From JBGPHT01 sp041484525 (GTDB lineage: Bacteria; Acidobacteriota; Terriglobia; Bryobacterales; Bryobacteraceae): a stretch of 9,991 nucleotides of DNA. Positions 1 to 5,907 of this stretch are shown piece by piece. The stretch lies in assembly GCA_041484525.1 (NCBI GenBank), contig JBGPHT010000221.1, forward strand, positions 1 through 9,991, in the 5' to 3' direction. The notes beneath the pieces are model-generated. The model saw only the letters and a list, made by a program, of their open reading frames with translations. It had not been told where the DNA came from and did no database searches. Both the position numbers and the translations under genes were made by a program. The stretch's first letter is position 1, and each line of letters starts with the position of its first letter.

Positions 1-2
1 GC

Positions 3-984
3 AAAATACTGCCTGCATTTGCAGTGGCCTATAATGCGGCAGGTTGTGGCCGCGAAGTCATTGAGCCCGCGGGGCTTCCGGTCGGCGGCCACTACTCGAC
101 GGCTTACGCCGCCAAATTGCAGGGGATCGCTGGGAGGACTACCTCCGCAAGCTCAGCGATGAAGAAGTGAAACAGGCGCCGCCCATCCTCGGCGACACGA
201 GCAAAGACAAGCGCCTGACTGTCTACACGCAGGGCGGCGACCTTTACCTCTACGAGAATCCCACCGGCAAGACGCGGCAGGTCACGAAGACCAGCGATGC
301 GGAGGTCAACCCGCGATTCCTGCCCGACGGCAAACGCATCTCTTTCACTCGCGCCAACAACCTCTACGTGCTCTCGCTCGAAGACGGCTCACTGGTGCAG
401 CTCACCGACATCCGCGCGGCCAGCGCTGCCCCCGCGGCGGGCGCTCCAACGGGCTTCGGCGGTGGTGGCGGCGGACGCGGCCTGGGCGGCTTTGGCGGCC
501 GCGGAGGCGGCGGTGCACCGCCGATCGATACCACCATGGGCGACCCAGCCGCAGCGCGGCAGCGACAGTCAGGAATATCTCAAGAAGGAGCAGAAGGAAC
601 TGATCGAGAGCATCCGCGAACGCGCGTCCCGGCGCGAAGAAGACGAGGCCCACCGCAAGAAGGAGAACCCGCGCAAGCCGTTCACCTTTGCAGGCGCGGC
701 AAACCTTGGCTGGCATGCAACTCACGCCCGACGAAAAGTACGTGATCGCCAGCGTGATCGAGGTGGGCACAGCCAAGAACACCGCCATTCCCAACTACAT
801 CACCGAATCGGCGTACGAAGAGGACATTCCCGGACGGTCGAATGTGGGCGACACGCAATCGCGACTCCGCATGGCCGTGATTTCGGTCGAGACGGGCGAC
901 GTGAAGTGGGTGGACCACGGCCAGAAGATCGCGGCGGGCAACCCGGAGACAGAAGCCGCTCCGGTGTGGCGAAAAGTAAGTTGA
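3..984 (+). pseudogene. Broken S9-family (DPP-IV-like) peptidase, N-terminal beta-propeller part only
   Basis: Remains of a serine peptidase of the S9/prolyl oligopeptidase type, of which only part of the N-terminal beta-propeller is left. The reading moves through successive frames. Frame 2, from about base 122, reads DRWEDYLRKLSDEEV and then WD40-like blades with VYTQGGDLYLYENPTGKTRQ and NPRFLPDGKRISFTRANNLY. After a glycine-rich linker (about bases 455-520) the reading passes to frame 3 near bases 545-555 (GSDSQEYLKKEQKEL, RKKENPRKPFT). It then passes to frame 1 at the TTT of 687-689 (LQARQTLAGMQLTPDEKYV, PNYITESAYEEDIPGR). Each change fits one inserted or lost base. A third shift near the GGGG run at 121-124 probably joins an upstream frame-3 piece (bases 3-120), which I recognise less well. 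The C-terminal catalytic alpha/beta-hydrolase domain, with its Ser-Asp-His triad, is absent: homology stops near base 970, where the recombinase remnant begins. The family call rests on remembered Acidobacteria homologues. Sequencing error is an alternative explanation for single shifts but not for the truncation. Confidence 0.8.
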
Positions 985-2115
985 AACTAAATGGGTTGTA
1001 GATGGTTGGAAAGAAAACGGCAAGCGCAAACGGGTCTTCTTCCGCACGAAAGCCGAGGCCGAAACATGAGCGCATCACAAAACGATTGAAGCCACGAACT
1101 TCGGGACGCGGGCGCTCGCCGTTCCCGAAGAGCTGCGGCTTGAGGCCGTGAAATGCTCCGAACAGTTGAAACCGTTCAACAAAAGCCTCACCGATGCGGT
1201 CAAGTACTACGTCGATCATCTTCGTTCGTGCGCGCAGAGCTGCGTGGTTAAGGCGCTCATCCCTGAATTTCTCACGTCCAGAACAAGCAAGGGCCGCAGT
1301 CCGCGATACGTGAAAGATCTTCGCAACCGCCTAAGGAGATTCGAGAACGCCTTCGGCGATCAAAACGCCGCCACGATAACGACACGCCAGATTGACCAAT
1401 GGATTTCCGGTTTGGGCTTGGGACCGCAAAGCCAGAACAACTACCGCACGATTCTGTCCAGCCTGTTTTCATACGCTCTCTCTCGCGGCTACGTGCAGAG
1501 CCATCCCGTCATGGCTATTGAGAAAGCGAAGGTCGTAGGGGATGCACCAGGCATTTTCACGCCCGACGAAATGAGGCAACTTCTAAACGCGGCGCAAGAG
1601 CACGTTCCCGACGTTCTTGGTTTTCTCGTCATCGGCGCGTTCGCCGGCTTGCGCATGGCCGAGACTGAACGGCTCGCATGGAGCGATGTTGATTTGGAAG
1701 GTGGGTTCATCCACTCGGCGCGAAGAAAGCCAAGAGCGCACGGCGACGGCTCGTGAAGATCGAACCCAACTTGCACCTCTGGCTTGATGTGGCTCTTCGG
1801 GCGCGGGAATCCGTGGCACCGCTCAATCTTCGCGTTCGTGTGCAGGAAGCACGGAGGGAGGCAGGACTCAAGCAGTGGCCATTCAATGGGCTGCGCCACA
1901 GTTACGCCAGCTACCACTTGGCGCAGTTCAAAGACGCCGCGCGGCTTGCGCTCGAAATGGGCCATACCGATACGAGCATGATTTTCGGCCACTACCGCGA
2001 ACTGGTGCGGACAGTTGAAGCCGCCCGATACTGGCAGATTGAGCCTCCCCTTTCCCTCATGCCCAAGATTGCGCATCCGTCCTCGCTGTCAAGGGTCTCC
2101 GCTTCGCTTCGATGA
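966..2115 (+). pseudogene. Broken tyrosine recombinase/integrase (phage integrase family)
   Basis: Remains of a site-specific tyrosine recombinase of roughly 380 residues. It reads in frame 2 from about base 980 (KWVVDGWKENGKRKRVFF), through an in-frame TGA at 1067-1069 where a Trp codon (TGG) fits, then a SAM-like core-binding domain (about 1250-1500: SPRYVKDLRNRLRRFENAF, QSQNNYRTILSSLFSYAL). The start of the catalytic domain follows, with the first catalytic Arg in GAFAGLRMAE. After the CAC codon at 1712-1714 the reading moves to frame 1: restoring one base there gives HVGAKKAKSARRR, the usual lysine strand. The rest follows in frame 1: LRHSYASYHLA (second Arg box), LEMGHTDTSM (His) and GHYRELV (Tyr nucleophile). 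A further shift near base 992 may join KSKLKLN to WVVDG, which would make GTG at 966 the original start. All catalytic residues remain but sit in two frames behind a stop, so no active enzyme is expected. The family resembles integrases I associate with Verrucomicrobia and Planctomycetes, which would fit horizontal origin. Confidence 0.85.
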
Positions 2116-2263
2116 ACGGCTATCGCCGCCCTTGACCGCTCCGGTCGTATGCACAGACGCTATCTAATTTAATATGAGGGAAAGGGGATTTCTGGCATTC
2201 GAGCCAACAACAACCAACTCCAAGAGCATGAAAGCAAGCGTGTTATGCGTGTATTATCAAGAG

Positions 2264-2280
2264 TTGACAACTGTTGTTAA
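2264..2280. promoter_or_regulatory. Palindromic operator candidate for parDE autoregulation
   Basis: The 17-base sequence TTGACAAC-T-GTTGTTAA is an inverted repeat with 8-base arms, one central base and a single mismatch. It covers the -35 box and the start of the spacer. ParD-type ribbon-helix-helix antitoxins, alone or with their toxin, bind palindromes over their own promoter, so this position fits an operator. The palindrome is visible in the sequence; binding is inferred. Confidence 0.5.
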
Positions 2281-2292
2281 TGGCGTTATCGT
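2264..2292 (+). promoter_or_regulatory. Sigma70-like promoter of the parDE operon
   Basis: A consensus -35 box TTGACA (2264-2269), a 17-base spacer and a -10-like TATCGT (2287-2292) lie just before the antitoxin gene. The expected transcription start, about 7 bases after the -10 box, falls on or beside the ATG at 2299, and no Shine-Dalgarno sequence is seen, so the antitoxin may be translated from a leaderless transcript. The rest of the 183-base gap after the integrase remnant (2116-2263) holds nothing else I can name. Confidence 0.6.
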
Positions 2293-2298
2293 ACGGGT

Positions 2299-2565
2299 AT
2301 GAACGTGAACCTTGGAACCGTGTTTGACCAGTTTGTTTCCGATCTTCTCAAGACCGGCCACTACCAAACCCAAAGTGAAATTCTGCGGGAAGGTCTGCGG
2401 CTGCTCAAAGAGAAAGAAGAGCTGAAACAACTGCGGCTTGCCGAACTGCGCAAAGAAATTGCCGTCGGCAGCGCCGAGGCCGACCGTGGCGAGTTCGTTG
2501 ACGGCGAGGAGACATTCGCGGCCATCCGCAAGCGTAGCGCCGAACGGAAACGCGCCAAGGGATGA
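2299..2565 (+). CDS. parD: ParD-family ribbon-helix-helix antitoxin
   Basis: An 88-residue protein with the layout of ParD/CopG-type antitoxins. The N-terminal part (about 1-45) has the family pattern: a short beta strand MNVNLG, then two helices FDQFVSDLLKTGHY and QSEILREGLRLLKEKEE, forming the dimeric DNA-binding ribbon-helix-helix. The charged C-terminal half (about 46-88) is of the kind that wraps and neutralises the toxin. Length is normal for the family (about 80-90). The ATG at 2299 lies 6 bases after the -10 box with no ribosome binding site, which suggests leaderless translation. The stop codon overlaps the start of the downstream toxin gene (ATGA), implying translational coupling and antitoxin made first. 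Expected role: neutralise the ParE toxin and repress the operon through the palindrome at 2264-2280. The gene looks intact although both flanking sides carry recombinase genes. Confidence 0.88.
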   Translation: MNVNLGTVFDQFVSDLLKTGHYQTQSEILREGLRLLKEKEELKQLRLAELRKEIAVGSAEADRGEFVDGEETFAAIRKRSAERKRAKG

Positions 2566-2873
2566 AGCGTTACATCCTCACCCCAAGTGCCAAGCGGGAT
2601 GTCAACGACATCTGGGACTACATTGCCGCCGACAGCATTGAGGCAGCCGACCGTGTTTTAGATGCTTTGGAGTCGGCGATGATCAAGCTTGCAAAGAATC
2701 CGGGTGTTGGGCATTGGCGCGAGGAGCTGGCGGACAAGAGACACCGTTTCTTTCTGGTCTATTCGTACCTGATCGTTTATCGGCACGAGGCGAAGCCCCT
2801 TCAAATCGTCCGTGTTCTTAATGCTGCGCGTGATGTGCAAAGTATCTTGGGGTTGTCGCCGGATGAACCGTGA
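2562..2873 (+). CDS. parE: ParE/RelE-superfamily toxin
   Basis: A 103-residue protein of the ParE branch of the RelE/ParE toxin fold. Family signatures in order: the first strand and helix YILTPSAKRDVNDIWDYIA (about 4-22), a helical hairpin ADRVLDALESAMIKLAKNP, then GVGHWREEL and the beta-sheet core RFFLVYSYLIVYRHEAKPLQIVRVLNAARDV (about 61-91), whose IVYR and RVLNAARD stretches are typical. ParE toxins poison DNA gyrase, whereas RelE relatives cut mRNA on the ribosome. The ParD partner and these motifs favour the ParE type, but the target cannot be read from sequence. The gene starts inside the antitoxin stop codon (4-base ATGA overlap) with AAGG just before the ATG, so its translation is probably coupled to parD. 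The reading frame is complete, so the pair is likely functional and may help keep the island in the chromosome. Confidence 0.88.
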   Translation: MKRYILTPSAKRDVNDIWDYIAADSIEAADRVLDALESAMIKLAKNPGVGHWREELADKRHRFFLVYSYLIVYRHEAKPLQIVRVLNAARDVQSILGLSPDEP

Positions 2874-2904
2874 GTAAAGAAAGTGAGTAGAGAGACACCA
2901 TCCC

Positions 2905-2919
2905 TAACGCTTCGCGTTA
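2905..2919. other. Small perfect hairpin after parE
   Basis: TAACGC-TTC-GCGTTA is a perfect 6-base-pair inverted repeat, 32 bases after the parE stop. There is no T-run behind it, so it is not a standard intrinsic terminator. It could be a weak 3'-end structure of the parDE transcript or a protein binding site. Confidence 0.35.
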
Positions 2920-2950
2920 CGATTGGACACCGCTGGACGCGCGTGTTCGC

Positions 2951-2978
2951 TTGACGCTGAATGCGCATAACATAGAAT
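2951..2978 (+). promoter_or_regulatory. Sigma70-like promoter of the DUF2188-like gene
   Basis: TTGACG (2951-2956), a 16-base spacer and TAGAAT (2973-2978) match the -35 and -10 consensus at 5 of 6 bases each. The predicted transcript would start about 20 bases before the ATG at 3004. Confidence 0.55.
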
Positions 2979-3003
2979 ACGTACGCACGAATCGGATACA
3001 ACG

Positions 3004-3210
3004 ATGGACAAAAAGCAACTGTTTATAGAGCGACGCCCCGAGGGTGACTACGCGGTAAAAAAAGGCAAGGCAGAGAGAGCTAGCGCGGTGCTTCCCACAC
3101 AGGCAGAAGCAATCGAAAGAGCCAGAGAAATGAATCCGGGTCAGGCTCCGCTGGTCGAACGCGTCCGGTACACGGGCGTTGGCAAGCCGGATAAATGGCG
3201 CAAGCCATAG
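3004..3210 (+). CDS. Small DUF2188-like protein
   Basis: A 68-residue soluble protein, MDKKQLFIERRPEGDYAVKKG..., that follows the DUF2188 pattern: an opening strand ending in DYAVKKGKAERAS (about 15-27), then TQAEAIERAREMNPGQ (about 32-47), and a basic tail VRYTGVGKPDKWRKP. The molecular role of this family is unknown; members are small, often single-domain proteins and are frequent on mobile DNA. It has its own promoter (2951-2978) and a weak GGA ribosome site. It ends 10 bases before the stop codon of the convergent integrase, so the two genes share a very short 3' gap. I assign the family from the sequence pattern only, and give no function. Confidence 0.65.
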   Translation: MDKKQLFIERRPEGDYAVKKGKAERASAVLPTQAEAIERAREMNPGQAPLVERVRYTGVGKPDKWRKP

Positions 3211-3220
3211 CTTCGCTCGC

Positions 3221-4264
3221 TTAGACCTGATGTTTTGAGCGTTCCATGAGCGCTTTCGCTGATTTGAGGTCATCTACGTCCACGATGTTGTAGCGGCGTT
3301 CCATCGAATCCGTCCGGTGGCCGGTGATGCGCATACGGACGACCTGCGAGACACCCGCTCGGCGCATGTTGCGAACGGCGGTTCGCCGAAGGTCGTGAAA
3401 CTTCAAATCAGGAACTCCCGCAGCCGTGCAAGCGTTTTTCCAAGCGCGTCTGAATTCCTTGATCGGCTGACCGAATCGGTTGAACACTTTTGGACATCCA
3501 TTGGACTGTCCAAGCGTCCATTCCAACCATTCGCGCATGTCGCCTTTCAGGATTGGGACAGCGCGGCTGTATCCAGGTTTCGTTTCGCCAGCGTTCAGCG
3601 TAACGAAACCCTGCTTCCAGTCCACCTGGCTCCATTCCCACGCCAGAAGTTCGCCGAGCCGAACGCCGGTGAAGTAGGCCGTTATGAAAAGCGGTTTGAG
3701 ATCATCGGGAAGCGCATCACGAAGCTTGGCGTATTGTTCATCGGTGAGAAATCCCTGCCGCGTGTTTTCCTCCCTGACCATCGGGAAGTAGGGGAGAGCG
3801 TTCGCTTTCGGCGGTGTGCACTTGCGTCCAAGGTTGAGCGCAGTTCGCAAGATCGACAATTCGCGGTTACAGGTTGCTTCGGAGCGCCCTTCCTTCGACC
3901 GCTTGCGCCGGTATTCCTTCAACGTCTCCGTCGTGAGACGTGAAATTTTGATGTGTCCAAAGAAAGGCCGGATGTTCGCTTCCACGCACCAGTTCCAGAT
4001 TTTGGCCGTGGATGCCTTTATGTTCGCCTTGGCGTGTTCAAGGAGGTCGTCGAGCAACTCGCCGCAGGTGATCTTATCCGCAGCGGCGTTGACCATTTCT
4101 CCGCGCGACTTCTTGCCGAGAATCTGATCTCGCAGCCGTTTGGCGTCCTGAATGTTGGTTGAGCGTGATGAGCGTTGAACCTGCCTACCGTTGACCCAAT
4201 AGGCCACGTACCAGATTTCCCCGCGCTGGAAGATTGTGCCGGAACCGTAAGAGCTTCGTGGCAT
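3221..4264 (-). CDS. Tyrosine-type site-specific integrase (intact)
   Basis: A complete 347-residue tyrosine recombinase. The N-terminal part (about 5-35) has the GSGTIFQRGEIWYVAYWVNG pattern of arm-binding domains in island and phage integrases. A core-binding SAM-like domain follows (about 65-150), then the catalytic domain (about 172-340). The catalytic set is all present: Arg202 in TGVRLGE, Lys229 in GETKPGYSRAVPI, His290 and Arg293 in FHDLRRTAV, His316 in ITGHRT and the nucleophile Tyr325 in ERRYNIV. The enzyme would cut and rejoin DNA at an attachment site to integrate or excise the element. The gene starts about 100 bases from the 3' end of tRNA-Leu(GAG) and reads away from it, the classic position of an island integrase next to its tRNA attachment site. 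It differs clearly from the broken recombinase at 966-2115, so it is not a duplicate. The ATG at 4264 gives the expected family N-terminus. Confidence 0.93.
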   Translation of the reverse strand: MPRSSYGSGTIFQRGEIWYVAYWVNGRQVQRSSRSTNIQDAKRLRDQILGKKSRGEMVNAAADKITCGELLDDLLEHAKANIKASTAKIWNWCVEANIRPFFGHIKISRLTTETLKEYRRKRSKEGRSEATCNRELSILRTALNLGRKCTPPKANALPYFPMVREENTRQGFLTDEQYAKLRDALPDDLKPLFITAYFTGVRLGELLAWEWSQVDWKQGFVTLNAGETKPGYSRAVPILKGDMREWLEWTLGQSNGCPKVFNRFGQPIKEFRRAWKNACTAAGVPDLKFHDLRRTAVRNMRRAGVSQVVRMRITGHRTDSMERRYNIVDVDDLKSAKALMERSKHQV

Positions 4265-4317
4265 GGCCGAATCTTACCACGGAAATCGTTAACACGACCG
4301 TTAGCAGAAGCCAGACG

Positions 4318-4344
4318 AAAAAGCCATCCAGCGTGCAGGCGGCT
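4318..4344 (-). terminator. Weak intrinsic terminator candidate after tRNA-Leu
   Basis: Read on the minus strand, AGCC...GGCT (with a second short CC/GG pairing inside) is followed directly by TTTTT at 4322-4318. The stem is short and has an internal loop. Its place, 20 bases after the tRNA 3' end, fits termination of the mqnA-secG-tRNA transcript before the integrase gene. Confidence 0.35.
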
Positions 4345-4363
4345 CCTAAGTTACTGAAATATA

Positions 4364-4450
4364 TGGTGCGGAGAGGGGGACTTGAACCCCCACGAGATTG
4401 CTCCCGCTAGCACCTCAAGCTAGTGCGTCTGCCAATTCCGCCACCTCCGC
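4364..4450 (-). tRNA. tRNA-Leu, anticodon GAG
   Basis: A full 87-base leucine tRNA including an encoded CCA (4364-4366). The acceptor stem is GCGGAGG with TCTCCGC and discriminator A. The anticodon stem is CTAGC/GCTAG with loop TTGAGGT, giving anticodon GAG (reads CUC and CUU). The long variable arm CGGGA-gcaa-TCTCG is typical of class II Leu tRNAs, and the T arm is GGGGG-TTCAAGT-CCCCC. It begins 17 bases after the secG stop codon and is probably co-transcribed with secG. The same pairing of secG with tRNA-Leu(GAG) (leuU) is known in E. coli. Its 3' end faces the integrase at 3221-4264 and is the probable insertion site of the island. Confidence 0.97.
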
Positions 4451-4467
4451 ATTTGGGTGGAGTGCGT

Positions 4468-4905
4468 CTACTTTTTCGGGGCCGCGGGCGCTGGCGGCTG
4501 CTGCGCCGGGACCTGTTTCTGCTGTTGACTCTGCGGCGCCTGTACGGGAGCCGGCAGAGGAACTGGAACGCCCTGCGGGACGGCCGGCGCCGGCGCCGGA
4601 ACCGGGGCCTTCTGCGTCGCCGGCGCCGATTGCTTGGCCGGCGCCCCCTCTAATACCGTGGTGCCCAACCCGGCGTTGCGCGTCGCGATGATCGAAAGCG
4701 ATAGCGACGTCACCATGAACAGTATCGCCGAAAGCGTGGTCGCCTTCGAAAGCAGCGTCGCCGAACCGCGCGGGCCAAAGGCCGTCTGCGACCCCATGCC
4801 GCCAAACGCGCCCGCCAGGTCCGCCGCCTTCCCGCTTTGCAGCAATACCACAATGATCAGGAAAACACAGACTATTACGTGAACGATCATCAACAGAATG
4901 TACAT
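4468..4905 (-). CDS. secG: Preprotein translocase subunit SecG
   Basis: A 145-residue inner-membrane subunit of the SecYEG translocon, which supports SecA-driven export. It has two membrane helices, about residues 3-22 (MIVHVIVCVFLIIVVLLQ) and 56-75, joined by the conserved cytoplasmic loop LLQSGKAADLAGAFGGMGSQ and TAFGPRGSATLLSKAT, which are diagnostic for SecG. Residues 88-145 form a long tail rich in Pro, Ala and Gln. Many SecG proteins are 75-115 residues, so the tail is an extension with biased composition. The frame is open upstream as far as base 5253, but the start at 4905 (MYILLMIVHV) is the SecG N-terminus and has AAAGA in front as a weak ribosome site. The gene lies 47 bases after mqnA, with its own promoter overlapping the mqnA stop, and 17 bases before tRNA-Leu. 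Confidence 0.95.
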   Translation of the reverse strand: MYILLMIVHVIVCVFLIIVVLLQSGKAADLAGAFGGMGSQTAFGPRGSATLLSKATTLSAILFMVTSLSLSIIATRNAGLGTTVLEGAPAKQSAPATQKAPVPAPAPAVPQGVPVPLPAPVQAPQSQQQKQVPAQQPPAPAAPKK

Positions 4906-4926
4906 TGGAAATCTTTCGGTGTTCCT

Positions 4927-4956
4927 AGTATAGGAAAACGGGCCGGGGCTGGTCAA
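4927..4956 (-). promoter_or_regulatory. Sigma70-like promoter of secG-tRNA-Leu
   Basis: On the minus strand TTGACC (4956-4951), an 18-base spacer and TATACT (4932-4927) match the -35 and -10 consensus at 5 of 6 bases each. The TGA stop codon of mqnA (4955-4953) lies inside the -35 box. The -10 box sits in a small palindrome, CCTA-GTA-TAGG (4924-4934). The leader before the secG ATG would be about 15 bases. Confidence 0.6.
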
Positions 4957-5759
4957 ACGGCGGTTCGCCGCGGTTCGCTCCCCCGTACGCCTTCGCGGGC
5001 GTAGCGCAGGAAAAGCTCCATGCCCTCGTACTCGCGCGCGGTCAGTTCGTGGACAATGTGCCGCGTCAGATATTCGCGGACCAAGGGGAGCGGAAAGTTG
5101 CGGCGCGGCGCTTCGGCGGCCACGATCTCCTCGATGCGGCTGCACCCATAGCGGCAGGACTCGCGGAAAGCCTCCGCCACTTCCGGCGTCACCACACCCT
5201 TGCGGCCGGCCCACACCGCGAAAACCATGGGGAGCCCGGTCAGCTCCACCCACTCTTGGCCCAGATCGTAGACGTGCCCGGCAAGACCCGCGGGGGCGAC
5301 CGCCAGGGCCGGATCGCCGATGATGAGGGCCGCGTCCGCCATCCGCAGCATCGCTTCCAGGTCGGGTCGATGCGGCACGATCTCAGGCGTCGACCCGTAC
5401 CGCCGCTCCAAAATGATGCGGGCCAGTTGCACCGAAGTGCGGGAACTGGAATCCGCGGCCAGCGTGCGGATCTCCCCGGGCTCACGCGACGTGACCAGCA
5501 GAATGCTTCGCACCGGACCGCGGCAGGCGATCCCCACTCCCGGAATGACGTCCAATTCCTGGCGCACCAGTTCGAACGACGGCACGATACCGATATCCGC
5601 CTTGCCCGAGGCCACTTCATCGGCGCAGACGGCGGGAACGCGAAAGTCGAGTTCGAAGAGGCCTTGCTGCGGACCGTGCAGCATGCCCCACACGAGGGGG
5701 GTGGTATTCAGATAGCTGACGGCGCAGACCCGCAGCCGGTTGCTGGTGGTTGGGATCAA
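4953..5759 (-). CDS. mqnA: Chorismate dehydratase MqnA (futalosine menaquinone pathway)
   Basis: A 268-residue cytoplasmic protein of the MqnA/MqnD family with a periplasmic-binding-protein-like two-lobed fold. MqnA removes water from chorismate to give 3-[(1-carboxyvinyl)oxy]benzoate, the entry step of the futalosine route to menaquinone. Family markers in order: RVCAVSYLNTTPL (10-22), KADIGIVPSFEL (53-64), LAADSSSRTSVQLARIIL (100-117), ALIIGDPAL (144-152) and YDLGQEWVELTGLPMVFAVW (164-183). SYLNT with GIVPS favours MqnA over MqnD. Length agrees with the family (about 250-290). The only start that covers the family N-terminus is a TTG at 5759. GGGAG lies directly against it, too close for a normal Shine-Dalgarno spacing, so the exact start is uncertain. 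The gene is followed closely by secG. The organism therefore probably uses menaquinone as a respiratory quinone. Confidence 0.92.
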   Translation of the reverse strand: MIPTTSNRLRVCAVSYLNTTPLVWGMLHGPQQGLFELDFRVPAVCADEVASGKADIGIVPSFELVRQELDVIPGVGIACRGPVRSILLVTSREPGEIRTLAADSSSRTSVQLARIILERRYGSTPEIVPHRPDLEAMLRMADAALIIGDPALAVAPAGLAGHVYDLGQEWVELTGLPMVFAVWAGRKGVVTPEVAEAFRESCRYGCSRIEEIVAAEAPRRNFPLPLVREYLTRHIVHELTAREYEGMELFLRYAREGVRGSEPRRTAV

Positions 5760-5907
5760 CTCCCAGTGTACCAGAGCTTTGGAGCGGGTCCCGCTAGTAC
5801 CAGGCCCCCCAAGGTCATACCCTCCGAGGTGTATTCCCGGGCTCGGGCTCGTTTGCTATTCTCAGGAAGAGCGCTATTCCGCGTCGCGCATTCCTTTTGG
5901 ATACTAG

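Noticed and set aside
1067..1069. Recoding (readthrough or selenocysteine) at the TGA of the first integrase
   Set aside because: A Trp-to-stop change explains it simply, and the same gene also carries a frameshift, so decay is the better explanation.
2173..2215. A stretch reading 'gggaaaggggatttctggcattcgagccaac', somewhat like the end of a tRNA (possible att remnant)
   Set aside because: The T-arm geometry is wrong (6-base loop, no consistent 5-bp stem) and it does not match the tRNA-Leu 3' end in this window.
4265..4363. Repeated CGTTA boxes before the integrase start as integrase arm-binding sites
   Set aside because: Only two short copies; too little to separate from chance.
4906..5253. 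N-terminal extension of SecG (open frame up to 5253)
   Set aside because: It lies antisense-free but out of frame within mqnA, has no family similarity, and the SecG N-terminus with promoter and weak ribosome site is at 4905.
5853..5880. TTGCTA-16-TATTCC as promoter of the NHL gene
   Set aside because: Only 4 of 6 and 3 of 6 matches to consensus; not strong enough to list.
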